This document shows, one piece after another, positions 20,995 through 31,983 of a stretch of 64,000 bases of DNA. Where the stretch lies: contig NC_090280.1 in assembly GCF_037392515.1 (NCBI RefSeq), positions 60,091,504 to 60,155,503 of the forward strand. Reading direction: 5' to 3'. The notes under the pieces are model-generated. The model saw only the letters and a program-made list of their open reading frames with translations, ran no database searches and was not told where the DNA came from. The DNA is from Haliotis asinina. Taxonomy: Eukaryota > Mollusca > Gastropoda > Lepetellida > Haliotidae. How positions within the stretch are numbered: position 1 is the first letter of the stretch; each line of letters opens with the position of its first letter. Position numbers and translations under genes: made by a program.

Positions 20995-21170
20995 TTCAAG
21001 TTAGGGCAGTCATTTGGTAATCAATCACTGGCAACAATGTCTTCAGTCAACCGGCCTTCTGATTTGTTCGGACACTGCTGCAGTAGTGGGGTATATCAAC
21101 ATTCAGCTCAGCCAGTCCCGACAGAGAGGCAGGTAAATTTCCAGATCTTCCAGACTCACTCACAACCCAC
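20995..21170. repeat. Empty-site paralogue of the element at 55217-57022
   Basis: CTGATTTGTTCGGACACTGC and CAGTAGTG continue directly into GGTATATCAACATTCAGC, whereas the D copy has the same left flank at 55180-55216 and the right flank at 57024-57120, with 1.8 kb between. This is the unoccupied form of that insertion site. Confidence 0.7.
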
Positions 21171-24100
21171 TTCAACACTTAGCTTCTGATGTTCATGTCA
21201 CTGTTTTGGGGTCCTTTGGCCTTCTGAACATGGTGCACAAACAATCCCCTGGGAAGAGCGCAACATTTCCACCAATGGCCAAAAAACATTTGCCATGACT
21301 GCTGGCCAGACTGTTAGTCAATCCGCCATTGTCTACAATTTTGAGTCTTGATGACACTCACTATGTCCTGTCCGGGCATATGGTTAAATCTAGCTGCTTC
21401 TGAGAACCATCATTGACTATATGAGAGACTTTGTTCCTCTGTGTACCACCTCATCTGCAGAGGTCTCTTGTACCACCTTTGCATTCTCTTGTACCACCTT
21501 CGTGCCTATGCCTGTGTTGACCTTCCTCCAGTCAGTCCTCAAGCGGGAGCTTTGGCTTGCACAAAGGCACTTCACAGCACTTGTTCCCTTTGCACCATCA
21601 TGATTGGAAGTCATCAGTCATCACCTCTTCCTGTCTCTGGGATCTGTCCATCACTGATGCAGAGTCTAATTTAAACCACACCCTTGCGCCATTGGCGCAT
21701 GATAGTTGGAAATGACGCAGTATTCCTTAACCTGGTGTCTGTATCAAAGGCCAGTAACTGAAGTTGAAAAGAGTGTGTGCAGTTATCGAAATGAAATGTA
21801 GCTGAAAGTCATTTGCTTTTTTAGAAACAAAAAGAACAGAACCTGACAGAGAAAATGCCCAAACCGTTGTGAGGTCAAGTGATGACAGTTCTGATTTAAT
21901 AACTGAGACGAAACTATAAAAAACCAATGATACGCTGACCGATGTTAAAACTGAGAACAAAACATCAACCTGTGCATTCCAAATGAAATGGCAAGGTTTG
22001 TATCAGTAGGTTCCCTATAATGAGTGTAAAAACAAAATGACTTGTGCACTTTGTCTGAAAAATGGAAAGCATAATGTTTTCACTGATGGAACTGATAATT
22101 TCCGTACGTCCACATTCAAGAGATAGTTCTGACCATAAACTTGCTCTCCAAGCTTAATCCCTGAAGGGACAAATGAAAAATGGCAGTGACAAAATATGAT
22201 TAGTGGTCAGAAAAGGCAGCAGTTCAATTTAAATTATCACTTTGATTGATAAAACTGAACAGCCTTTTGCATGACAAATTCATTAAAATTGCAGAGTGAA
22301 TGTCTCCCTTGTCTTTTCATATGACCCACCAACAATGGCAAATGTCCCACTATTTCAGTTAACCAAGGGCCAATGGTCCACTTCTTCTGAAAAGTAAATT
22401 AGAGACTGTGGATGTAGAGGGTCTTCACCATTTGTTTCCAATGGTTCTAGCCAATAACAACTGTAGGTAAAGAAGCACTCCAACCGTCACACTGCATTCT
22501 GTACGTCAGTGAAAGATAACAGTATTTTTTTCTTCTTGGTATTGATTTTATTTGTTCATAGATCACCTCGCCTAGCTTAAACAACGTCATGTTTAGAAGA
22601 CGTCGATAGACTCAGAGGTCTGTCTTGTACTATTCATGGGTGATCGACTCTCCAGTTCTTGACTTCTTCTGTCTGAGCAGTTATGTGAGCGATTTGTTGA
22701 TTGCCTTTATTGTTTTCAAAGCCCTCTTTTCTCACCTTAGGTGGATTGTTACTGAGCATTATAACTGTCAGCAAGAAGAAAACAAGCGGGCTGTTCTCCC
22801 TTTCACCCCCTTAGAGCAAGCGTCTGTTGGGGATGGTTTGGAAGCAGGGACTGTCCAGATTAAGGTCTCCAGGTTTATTCACTGAAGCATTCTGAGAAAT
22901 TGTAGGGAGGCAGAGTTTACATGCCAAATTGTGTCCTTCTGCTAGTGAAAAACCACAGCTGAAAACCACATAAATTCAGAACCGCCCTCTCCCTAGCATT
23001 CTTTTTGCTTTGTAACCCAAGGGATTTATCAAACAGAAACAACCCATTACAAGTATTGGAGTTATCCGGGGGTTCAAATATTTTCAAAAGCCACTTACCA
23101 AAGGACAAGCGACTCTAAGAAAGTAATTTGTCTGACTAATTTTCCACTTGCCCAGATTTTTATGACACAATCATTATGATGTAAGTATGATCGAATAAGT
23201 AAGCAAGGTATTTGATGTTAAAGTTCAAAGCATTATTTATCGATAAAGTGTTAAACAGCGAAAAAAGATAACTCCAGTTTATCATTATTGCGAAAATTAC
23301 TTCAATTCTCATGTCATGTCAAATTTGAATAGCTACATTTTGAGCAGATTTGAAATGAGACAGTAAGCAGAAAATATCTGGTAGCCCAGGGACAGGTAAG
23401 TTACCATTATTTGATTGCCTGTAATGAAAACTGACCTGTCCAAAGTGTTGGGCAACAGGAGGTTTTAACCCATGGCTATCATATCGGGAGTTGGCGCTTT
23501 CTCTCAGCCTCCTTGTGTTATGCGACCTCATGGTTGTACAGTTGACGCAGGGTAATCTGCGGCTCGCCATCCATGCACATCGTGAGATAAGAGTTTGGGA
23601 ATTTTAACTGTAAATTGTACAGTTATATTTTTGGCCTATGTCACATATGGATTCCCAAGCGACCTTCCCCATGGCACCGATTTTTGGACTCCAAGACGAG
23701 AATGACAGTAATGGGATGTCATGTGACCAGCTAAGTGCTTGGAACACTTTACAAAGATGGCTCACAGGTCCAGCAGTCGGAGTAGGGCAGAGGTCTGGTG
23801 AGAGAGAGGCCAGAAGATTTCATTAACTTACCTTACATATTGTTTACATTCCTCTACATGTAGAGAAAGAAGTACATACCATGAGGTAGGATATAGATAT
23901 ACAATTCATACTTTAAAATTTCCAATTTGTTTGAGGTTGACAGATAATATGTAGAAAAATATGGCAAAAACAGTTGTGTTTTATCATTTTCTAGGTGAGT
24001 CTGACTACTTACACATCAATTTGGTACATATGTACTTGAGGGGACATGAGTAATTTTGTACATGACATGCATGGGTGGAGTATGTCTGTGTGTGAAGTGG

Positions 24101-24298
24101 TGGGTGGTGGTGTGTCATTTACTTTCTACATAGATTTAAGGGGTTCGTTCACATTGTACATGCCTCTATGAAAATCATCACCCGTAACCGTAAAATATCA
24201 ACAGTCCCAAAAAGTAAATTGACAGAGGCTGTGAGTAGTAGACTATGGCTGAAGGTGTTTGGTATAATGCATTCTTACCTGAGGGGTTTAGGGGTAGG
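21171..24298. other. Unannotated stretch, no gene recognised
   Basis: ORFs of 60-86 residues occur on both strands (for example 22625-22885, 23319-23570, 23638-23826) but lack domains, overlap freely and have no homologue elsewhere in the window. A small direct repeat of CTCTTGTACCACCTT lies at about 21464-21500. G/T-rich simple sequence is found near 24070-24110. I cannot support a gene here. Confidence 0.4.
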
Positions 24299-24540
24299 AG
24301 TGAGTGAGTGAGAGAGCAAGTTTACTTTTTTGCCTCACTCGGTAATATTCCAGCTATATGGTGATGGTCTGTAAATAATCAAGTCTGGACCAGACAGCCC
24401 AGTGATCAATAGCATGAGCACTGGAACTGATGACATATCTCAGCCAAGTCAGAAAGCCTGACCACCGACCCTGTTAGTCACCTTTTTGACAAGCATGGAT
24501 TTCTGAAGATCAGTTCTAATCCAGATCTTGATGGGTGGTA
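24299..24540 (+). mobile_element. SINE-like repeat (abalone type), diverged
   Basis: GAGTGAGTGAGTGAGAGAGC opens the repeat, followed by CTCACTCGGTAATATTCCAG, GGTCTGTAAATAATCAAGTC and GACCAGACAGCCCAGTGATC. It ends near the ACAAGCATGG segment without the TTCACGGGT end, so the 3' part is truncated. Confidence 0.75.
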
Positions 24541-25523
24541 GTGATAGGAACCTTATCCAATATGGCAGACAGACATTCAGTGAAATGCACATGCACCAGA
24601 GCTTCAAAAGTGGCACACATGCTGGTACACGTCTAGACTGATATGAGAGAATTAAACAGCACCATGTCTTTCTGTCTCTACTACCACTCTAGTATGAAGC
24701 ATAAATATAATCTGTTTGTGTTATTTTCCCCTATCATGGTGATATGACCCTGACATTTCCCTACAAAAACAACCATACGTGTCATTGAAAAACGTATGGT
24801 TAAAACCACTGCTACTAGTACTTTATTCAGTACTTTGGCCACATGGTCTTTGGTACAACATGACAAAATTGTATTTTGTCATGAGTGGGATCTGGCATTA
24901 ATTATAATTTTTAGATAAAGTGCAACAGATTTAATAGCGTGCATATTTGTACTATTTAACAAATTGATCATACTTTGAGTAGCAATGAGTAGGATTGTTT
25001 AAAACTTGTCCCACCATGAAAGGGTCTGTTACTGGATTTAAGGGTGCGCCAGGGTTGTCATGATAGGGTGTGTCTCTTTTTGTAATATCTGCTATCTAAA
25101 TGATACATGCAAAGGGATTAATTTTTTATTTTGCAATGTTTTATTATGTGATTAAACTGATCATTGATAGATGTAATTATCCTCACATGAAGACATATGT
25201 TACTTATTTCAGTACAGTGTTTTGAAACTATGTTAGGACTAAATGGAATAATACTAGTAATCAAATGTATCTTCCAAAACTGCCTTCCATAGGAGATATC
25301 GTTTATGTGAGATCAGATGATATCTCCTAGGAGATCTTGTTTTGACAGTAGATTTTGTAAATGCCCTGAAAATGCTATGACATCAAGAAGTTGATGATGT
25401 CACAATGCTGTGACATCGGTGCACTGCAAATCTAATGGAAATACAGTGTTGAGAGATGTACATTTTTCATTAAAAAAATAATGAAGAATGATTTTGAATG
25501 ATAAATAGAATCTCCTCCTCATA
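24541..25523. repeat. Segment shared with the region before unit D
   Basis: From about 25110 the sequence (TTATGTGATTAAACTGATCA, GAAGACATATGTTACTTA, AGTTGATGATGTCACAATGC) matches 57160-57530. The first 500 bases hold no gene; a 9-bp hairpin ACCATACGT/ACGTATGGT lies at 24771-24799. Confidence 0.6.
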
Positions 25524-25637
25524 TCTACTGATGTCAATCATATCAACACTTGTTGATATAGGTGAAAATATCCTCCAAGCAAGCCTCCAATATTTGTTAC
25601 TTTATCAACTTGTGTTGATATATTTGATATCAGTAGA
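25524..25637. repeat. Small hairpin element, 35-bp arms, upstream of unit B
   Basis: TCTACTGATGTCAATCATAT at the left is inverse to ATATTTGATATCAGTAGA at the right; inside these are TATCAACACTTGTTGATA and TATCAACTTGTGTTGATA, each itself palindromic. The same structure lies at about 57530-57645, and a form with a lost left arm at 42640-42721. Confidence 0.65.
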
Positions 25638-26306
25638 CACTTGGGTGGGATTCTCTGTATATTCATCACTTTGAACCAATTTTACACACTGATATAAATC
25701 ACCTGAAGACCACTGCGGGACACCTATTTAGTTTTTGACAGAATGATGATCAAGTCATGGCCTTCAGATATACCATCAGTAAGAGAGTATGTCAGACAAC
25801 TGAATACAATCCATTGTGCAACTCTAGAGAGAACAAGTATACATCTTATCATTGAGAGTTCAAATGGTTCCTACCCTGGTTGTAATAAGAGTGTGACGAC
25901 ATTTCCTGTTTTCAGGGTACACCATAACACCAACAGCTTAGTGATGGAAGTTGAACGCAATCCACTGAATTCCTCCCCTGTCACTGAAACAAATGAAGTC
26001 TGTTAAAGGCATTTGTTGGAAATAAAATATGTCCATAAAACATATTTATTGACACCACTGAACTAGGTGATGGCAAGTAAAGAACATATCATTGGAACCC
26101 TGGAAACTGATGATCTCATCAAGGAACCTGTAACCTGAACCATGAAAATAGATAGTTTGGAGAAGCTGTCTCACACATGTCTTTTAGAGCAGGGAAACAT
26201 TTTCTAAGTCAGGTGCCTTCAAAAGGCAAGAGTCTTTCATAGTGGAATCAGTGTGCTGAATGCCAGAAAACATTTACACAATCAGCTGATCTTCAGACGT
26301 GAAGAT
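25638..26306 (+). repeat. ZNF upstream block (B) with candidate decayed exon
   Basis: This block is conserved at 42722-43330 (C) and 57646-58200 (D). It has a splice-acceptor-like TTTCCTGTTTTCAG (25902-25915) followed by a short open stretch (NTNSLVMEVERNPLNSS) up to a stop. It also holds the counterpart of the 43109-43240 open frame (IIGTLETGDLIKEP in C), broken here by a one-base insertion. The 87-residue ORF at 25743-26006 crosses the acceptor and is not conserved as such. I infer former 5' exons of a ZNF gene. Confidence 0.45.
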
Positions 26307-26382
26307 TCACCGTGGAATCAAACCTCATCAGTGCATTGTGTGAGAGAAAATATTTACACATTCAATTAATCTTCAGAAACAC

Positions 26383-27657
26383 ATGATGATTCACAGTGGA
26401 ATGAAGCCTTATGAATGTGTTGAATGTGGGAGAAAGTTCACTCGATCAGGTAATCTTAAGACACACATGAGAATTCACAGTGGAGTCAAGCCTTATGAAT
26501 GTGTTGAATGTGGGAAAAAATTTATACAATCGAGTAGTCTGCAGTATCACATGAGGATTCATAGTGGAATCAGACCTCATCAGTGTATTGTGTGTGAGAA
26601 AACATTCACACAACCAAGTGATCTGCAGAAACACATGTGGATGCACAGTGGAATGAAGCCTTATGAATGTGTTGAATGTGGGAAAACGTTCACTCGATCA
26701 GGTAATCTTCAGATACACATGAGAATTCACAGTGGAGTTAAGCCTTATGAATGTGGTGAATGTGGGAAAAAATTTACACATTCAAGTAATCTACAGCGAC
26801 ACATGATTCTTCACAGTGGAATCAAGCCTTATGAATGTGTTGAATGTGGGAAAAAATTTACACAATTGAGAAGTCTGCAGGGACACATGATGATTCATAG
26901 TGGAATCAAGCCTTATGAATGTGTTGAATGTGGGAAAAAATTTACACAATTGAGCAGTCTACAGGGACACATGTGGATTCATAGTGGAATCAAGCCTTAT
27001 GAATGTGTTGAATGTGGGAAGAAATTTACACAATCGAGTAATCTGCAGCGACACATGATGATTCATAGTGGAGTCAAGCCTTATGAATGTGTTGAATGTG
27101 GGAAAAAATTTACACAATCAATTACTCTGCAGACACATATGAAGATTCACAGTGGAATCAAGTCTCATCAGTGCATTGTGTGTGAGAAATTATTTGCACA
27201 TTCAAGCACTCTTCAGACACACATGATGATTCATAGTGGAATCAAGCCTTACGAATGTGTTGAATGTGGGAAAAAATTTACACGATCGAGTTATCTACAG
27301 GGACACATGAGGATTCATAGTGGTATCAAGCCTTATGAATGTGATGAATGTGGGAAAAAATTTACACAATTGAGGACTCTGCAGACACACATGAAGATTC
27401 ACAATGGAATCAGACCTCATCAGTGTATTGTGTGTGAGAAAACATTCACACAACCAAGTGGTCTGCAGGAACACATGAGGATTCACACTGGAATGAAGCC
27501 TTATGAATGTGTTGAATGTGGGAAAAAGTTCACACGATCAGGTAATCTTCAGACACACATGAGAATTCACAGTGGAGTCAAGCCTTATGAACATGTTGAA
27601 TGTGGGAAAAAATTTACACAAGCAATTAATCTCCAGGACACACATGAAGATTCATAG
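26383..27657 (+). CDS. C2H2 zinc-finger protein, unit B (14 fingers, 5' incomplete)
   Basis: The 424-residue frame is almost wholly tandem C2H2 fingers, a nuclear DNA-binding design. Fourteen have all four ligands; the fifteenth reads EHVECGKKF (first Cys lost to His) and then leaves frame at a one-base insertion near 27635. Two finger types alternate: [19 protein letters not shown] and [21 protein letters not shown]. Linkers are HSGI/VKP or HTGMKP. The first ATG lies inside a finger (KHMMIH), and the frame upstream is closed by TGA at 26341-26343 where sister genes read the Cys codon TGT, so the true start is missing or spliced from elsewhere. Unit B corresponds to the older finger cluster that is decayed upstream of C and D. 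No effector domain is visible. Transcription is not shown. Confidence 0.7.
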   Translation: MMIHSGMKPYECVECGRKFTRSGNLKTHMRIHSGVKPYECVECGKKFIQSSSLQYHMRIHSGIRPHQCIVCEKTFTQPSDLQKHMWMHSGMKPYECVECGKTFTRSGNLQIHMRIHSGVKPYECGECGKKFTHSSNLQRHMILHSGIKPYECVECGKKFTQLRSLQGHMMIHSGIKPYECVECGKKFTQLSSLQGHMWIHSGIKPYECVECGKKFTQSSNLQRHMMIHSGVKPYECVECGKKFTQSITLQTHMKIHSGIKSHQCIVCEKLFAHSSTLQTHMMIHSGIKPYECVECGKKFTRSSYLQGHMRIHSGIKPYECDECGKKFTQLRTLQTHMKIHNGIRPHQCIVCEKTFTQPSGLQEHMRIHTGMKPYECVECGKKFTRSGNLQTHMRIHSGVKPYEHVECGKKFTQAINLQDTHEDS

Positions 27658-28077
27658 TGGCATCAACACTTACACAACCAAGTGGTCTGCAGGAACACAT
27701 GAGGATTCACACTGGAATGAAGCCTTATGAATGTGTTGAATGTGGGAAAAAGTTCACACGATCAGGTAATCTTCAGACACACATGAGAATTCACAGTGGA
27801 GTCAAGCCTTATGAACATGTTGAATGTGGGAAAAAATTTACACAATCAAGTAATCTGCAGGTACACATGAAGATTCACTGTGGAGGGAAGCCTTATGAAC
27901 ATGTTGAATGTGGGAAAAAATTTACACAAGCAATTAATCTCCAGGACACACATGAAGGTTCATAGTGGCATCAACACTTATGAATGTGTTGAATGTGGGA
28001 AAAAATGTACACAATCGAGTAATCTGCAGACACATATGAAGATTCACTGTGGAATCAAGCCTCATGATTGCATGTGA
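27658..28077 (+). pseudogene. Frameshifted finger tail of unit B
   Basis: Beyond the stop, 27672-27965 repeats the preceding 220 bases ([29 protein letters not shown]) with one extra finger, and it carries the same inserted base (CTCCAGGACACACATGAAG) at its end. A third piece (27966-28077) restores a finger with Cys-to-wrong spacing and ends at CM-stop. The duplicated frameshift shows that the lesion came before the tandem duplication. The tail cannot be translated with the main frame. Confidence 0.75.
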
Positions 28078-28454
28078 GAAATATACATAGTCAAGAAATC
28101 CAGCTTGAGGACTGTTGAAAGAATTTAGATTGACAGAACAGGACATAGTTGAATGTTTACAGTATGGATTTTAAACATAATGATTAATGCTGTTGCTGTT
28201 TGCTATCCTTTTTAGACAAATGTATGCAGCTTTCACAACGTCTCGCTAAAAGCAGCAAGAAAGTAATCACTCACTCACTCAGTGTTGTTGCTAAGATAAC
28301 AAAGACGGAAATGTGATGTATACCAGTTTGCTTAAATCATGTGTGATATGTACGTACAATAACAATAAGTTGAACAAAGGATGTACATAGAGTGACAGAA
28401 TCTACCTCAACGTGTTGATGTAACTTTACCTGCTAAAATCTCCTGTAACAGGTA
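28078..28454. repeat. ZNF 3' flank shared with unit D
   Basis: GTCAAGAAATCCAGCTTGAG, GATTTTAAACATAATGATTA and CAAATGTATGCAGCTTTCAC match 60250-60410. A SINE 3' end (CTCGCTAAAAGCAGCAAGAA plus ACTCACTCACTCA) lies at 28240-28285 in shortened form. A short conserved block precedes the minisatellite. Confidence 0.65.
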
Positions 28455-28935
28455 ACAAGCCATGACTGGACGAAGTGTCCTGCAACATGTGAAACATAGC
28501 TGGAAGAAGTGTCCTGCAACATGTGAAACATAACTGGAAGAAGTGGCCTGTAAAATGTGAAACGGGAATAGACTGACTGTTTGTACTGTAAGATATGAAG
28601 TATGACTGAAGGAATTGTCTTGCAGTAAGTGAAACATTATTGGACTACTTGTTCTGCAACATGTGAAACATGACTACACCAAGTGTCCAGCAAGATGTGA
28701 AACATGACTGATCTAAGTGTCCATCAAGATGTGAAAGATGACTGGCTAAGTGACCTGCAACATGTGAAACATAACTACACCAGTTGTCTTGCAAGATGTG
28801 AAACACGACTACAAGTGTCCAACAAGATGTGAAACATGACCACAAGTGTCCGGCAAGATGTGAAACATAACTACACCAGTTGTCTTGCAAGATGTGAAAC
28901 ACGACTACAAGTGTCCGGCAAGATGTGAAACAATA
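28455..28935. repeat. 34-bp minisatellite, array 1
   Basis: The unit CTGGAAGAAGTGTCCTGCAA + CATGTGAAACATAA repeats with diverged variants (CAAGATGTGAAACATGACTG). Related arrays follow units C and D. Since 34 is not a multiple of three and stops are rare in the minus strand, long artefactual ORFs (MFHMLQDTS...) arise in all minus frames. Confidence 0.9.
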
Positions 28936-28969
28936 CTAGGCCAAGTGTCTCAAACCAGAACAACAAAAC

Positions 28970-29420
28970 AAAGAAAACAATTTATTTGCATGCCACAGTG
29001 TATATGGATCCTCAGTATTTTTTCTGTTTCAATGCAAAGTGGCCAAGAGGTGCGTTTGAGCGCTGATGTTGATCAGAATCAAACCATTGTTGTTGGCAAT
29101 AACTATGGGCAATTTGCATTTGGTTATATTTTCTTATGTTAATATAAAGTAAACAAAATTTGCAAGAGAAAGTTTTCTTTGCATGTCAGTATGCTTAATA
29201 ACTAATTGATTCTTGTTTCTTCTAAATACCTATTACACATACTACAGTTGACTGAAGTTCATTGGTAAAAGTTCACACTGTTCCTCTAACTGACCACCAT
29301 GGTCTTTTTAATCCATCTGGCTGTTCAACCTCTGGACATCAGCCAGTACAGTCAACCGACTACCTTCATCAGACCGTCTGATTTGTCACCCTTCTGTGAA
29401 GGGTCCATCTGACCCTTCAC
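28970..29420. repeat. Shared downstream block, paralogue of 61590-62130
   Basis: GTATATGGATCCTCAGTATT, CAAACCATTGTTGTTGGCAA and GGGCAATTTGCATTTGGTTA match the D copy in order. The last part (ATCTGGCTGTTCAACCTCTG) begins a diverged version of the 33-bp minisatellite at 62130. No gene. Confidence 0.7.
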
Positions 29421-29524
29421 CCTCCTAGTGCATCAGCCCATCCGACTGTGGTGTCCTTGTACTATCAGACCATCCACTGTTCACCCTCCTTATACTAACA
29501 GTCCATCTGACTCACCCTCCTGGT
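29421..29524. repeat. Diverged 33-bp repeats
   Basis: CATCAGACCATCCACTGTTCACCCTCC-like units are the short counterpart of the 62130-62480 array. Confidence 0.6.
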
Positions 29525-29790
29525 ACCCATGAAGCTCCGGGGGTAGAATAGGCCTTCAGCAACGAATGCTTGCCATAAAAGGCGACTAATGCTTGTCGTA
29601 AGAGACGACTAACAGGATCGGGTGGTCAGGCTTGCTGACTTGCTTGACACGTCATCAGTTCCCAATTGTACAGATCAATGTTCATGTTGTTGATCACTGG
29701 ATTGTCTGGTCCAGACTTGATTATATACAGACCAAAGCCATATAGCTGGAATATTGCTGAGTGCAGTGTAAAACTGAACTCACTCAATCA
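29525..29790 (-). mobile_element. SINE-like repeat (abalone type)
   Basis: The minus strand reads the core from AGTTCAGTTTTACACTGCAC near 29775 to the end GGGGTAGAATAGGCC complement near 29535. The segment GCGACTAATGCTTGTCGTAA is a slightly rearranged copy of the tail. The last bases (ATGAAGCTCCGGGGG) are mutated from TTCACGGGT-type ends. Confidence 0.75.
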
Positions 29791-29900
29791 CCTTCCTTGT
29801 ACCATCAGTACATCCAACAGCTCACCCTCTAATGCTCTAATGATCACTACTCAGGTGATGGTGCTGACAAACCTAGAAACGTCAAGGAAAACACGGTTTT

Positions 29901-30056
29901 GAGTGAGTGAGTTAACGTTCACGCTGCCTTCAGCAATATTTCTGAAATATCACAGAAGACACCAGAAATAGACTTCATGTTTTATACCCAAGTGGGGAAT
30001 CAAACCCAGTTCTGTGTGACTAGTGAGCGCTATTACCACAAGGCTACCTCCATTAC
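29901..30056 (-). mobile_element. tRNA-derived SINE
   Basis: Reading the minus strand from 30056: GTAGCCTTGTGGTAATAGCG (A-box region of a tRNA-like head), GGGTTTGATTCCCCAC (B box), then TTTCTGGTGTCTTCTGTGAT, AATATTGCTGAAGGCAGCGT and ACTCACTCACTC. This has a tRNA head and the abalone-type core, so it links the two repeat forms in this window. Confidence 0.75.
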
Positions 30057-30179
30057 CTCCAGTAATGCTGATTTGAACCCACCATGATAGATTCTTGGTT
30101 TCTGAATATGGGAAAATATGTGCACTGTTACTCAGCCTTTGTTGAAACAACTGATTGATTAGACTGAAATCTCAGTGTA

Positions 30180-30715
30180 GCGAGTGTATACATAACAACG
30201 GATAAAGGATAAGTCAATCCACATATTATCCTTTCATTTTATTTGTCGTTCGATTATTCTACATTTACTAAACTACCAGAAAGGAATCCTTAACCTCTGC
30301 AGATCAACATTGTTTGTTTGCTGCTTAATATCTATTCAGTTGTACCACTACACATTTATATAAGCACATGGCATTTATAGTATTGTGCTGTTTGTAACCG
30401 ACCAAAGTCGTTCAGTTGTTTTCTGTTTTGCAGGTGATGGTTTTGCGAGGTAAATTTCAAGATGTACAGTGAAATGTGTCTGTCATTATGCATAAACCAG
30501 ACTAAAGTTCTGTTTCGTTTTATGACTCAGGTAAACATTTCAGACCTGCAAAAACAGTGCAATATCTGTCATATCAGGACCTGCTACACGCTGTTGGCAT
30601 GAAGGAATTGAGAACTAGACCAAGCGTCATCCGACTGCAGTCACAACTGAGAAATGAGGCTGATTTTGAGCTTAGAGATGAGCTTCACAGAGCATAGGCG
30701 TCTGACTGGACATAC
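30180..30715. repeat. Shared block, paralogue of 46740-47275
   Basis: CACATATTATCCTTTCATTT, TTCAGTTGTACCACTACACA, GACCAAAGTCGTTCAGTTGT and GAGAAATGAGGCTGATTTTG recur in order at 46740-47250. No domain is seen. Confidence 0.7.
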
Positions 30716-30718
30716 AAT

Positions 30719-30925
30719 TTGAACAAAGCTGCACGCATTATCACTGTCACCAGTCCTTGCTGTCACATTTCTCCCTTTCTGAACTCTCTACACTGGCTCC
30801 GTATTCGTGAAAGAATTGATTCCTGCCAGCTGTGTATATTTCAACGGGAGCTCAGGAAGCGCTTTGGGCATATCTTTGTGACGTTGAAAGGTGCTGTATA
30901 AATGCCCTATTATTTATTATTTTAT
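30719..30925 (+). mobile_element. 5'-truncated L2-like LINE tail
   Basis: The + strand encodes NKAARIITVTSPCCHISPFL and LNSLHWLRIRERID, the conserved post-RT 'NSLHWLPI' region. The 3' part reads AAGCGCTTTGGGCATATCTT and GAAAGGTGCTGTATAAATGC followed by a TTATTA-rich tail, the usual end of L2/Rex-like elements. Only the last 200 bases are present. Confidence 0.75.
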
Positions 30926-31080
30926 TACTACGTTTTACAGATTTCGATAGATATGCAGCAGAGAGGGTTCGGGTGATCCTGGCACACTCAGGCTGGTAAG
31001 GGTCATCATCAGCTCAGGGCCCTCACCCCCCTCTACACGCAGCCCAGACAGAGAATGGGACCTCTCCAAGGAAACACTGA

Positions 31081-31864
31081 CTAGTCGAACCCACCAAGAA
31101 CTTTCCGGAGAATATGGAGGCTCCCCAACTCTGCAGCCTTCTGCATTACCCAGACTGTCAGAAGGGCTGTGCTCCGGGTGGAGAACCAGGGCACTCTCCT
31201 GATCTGTGCCAAGAGATCAGGAGGTACCAAACCAAGGGCGCTGAGAACAATGGGGAGCCTGACGACAGTGTAATTGGGATGCAAGGCGAGGTCCGCATAT
31301 TTATCATGCTTTTCCTGAATCTTGCCAATCACATTGCTGTCAAAAGGGACAGAAAATTCTATGATGTAAATAATTTCATTGACTTTATCAAAAAGGGCAA
31401 GATCAGGTTTGTTGGCTGGTATTCGTCTCAGGCTGTATATTCCAGAGAAGCTTGAAAGCATCATTTTCCAGGACGCCCTGGACATGTTCAGGCGCGTACC
31501 ATGGATGGATGGGGTCAAAGCCACAGGCATGGCGGAGACGATAGTAAAAGCAGCGAGCCATGCCATCATGTCTTTTAAAATATGCTGTTTGTGCCAAGGA
31601 AGGACATCCACTGACAAGGTGTTGGACAGTCTCTGTAAATTCATTGCAAAGACAACATTTGATGTTCACATTTTGATTAAGAATCACATTCTGGCGATTG
31701 CGAGTGGAAAGTGACTGGTCCTGAGCAGCAAAAAGGAAGCCCTCAGTTTCACATTTGAGACCAGCCGACTTTATCCAGGCGAAGAAGTCAGTTGGATTTC
31801 TGTTCTGTTCCACGCACTGCATGTACACACGATGCAATGGCTTCTCAGCAGACAGCTTCTCCAC
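31081..31864 (-). pseudogene. R2-like LINE C-terminal end, frameshifted
   Basis: Two overlapping minus ORFs make up one protein end. 31864-31403 gives NVNIKCCLCNEFTETVQHLV followed by SGCPSLAQTAYFKRHD: a C-x2-C...H-x4-C zinc region, then YxxRHDxxA. 31644-31081 gives NKPDLALFDKVNEIIYIIEF and SVPFDSNVIGKIQEKHDKYA, which resembles the restriction-like endonuclease core (PD...D/E) of R2-type elements, then VRLPIVLSALGLVP. The shift lies around 31440-31480. The 5' end is cut near 31935 at a simple ATT repeat. It cannot be translated as one frame. Confidence 0.75.
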
Positions 31865-31934
31865 AAAGGACTGACTTGGTAAAGGACTTCACCTCGTTTA
31901 CTCTCCTCGCTGTACCGTCCAGCAGTACATCGCC

Positions 31935-31972
31935 ATATTATTATTATCATTATTATTATTATGATTATTTTC
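31935..31972. repeat. ATT microsatellite
   Basis: TATTATTATCATTATTATTA and similar bases form a short trinucleotide array next to the 5'-truncated end of the R2-like fragment. Confidence 0.85.
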
Positions 31973-31983
31973 AACTTAGTGCG

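Noticed and set aside
22625..22885. 86-residue ORF with a hydrophobic middle
   Set aside because: It might be a small membrane protein by composition, but there is no homologue, no start context and AT-rich chance ORFs of this size are common here.
31114..31714. Plus-strand ORFs of 111 and 113 residues
   Set aside because: They are antisense to the R2-like LINE end, whose minus frames contain the recognisable zinc and endonuclease motifs.
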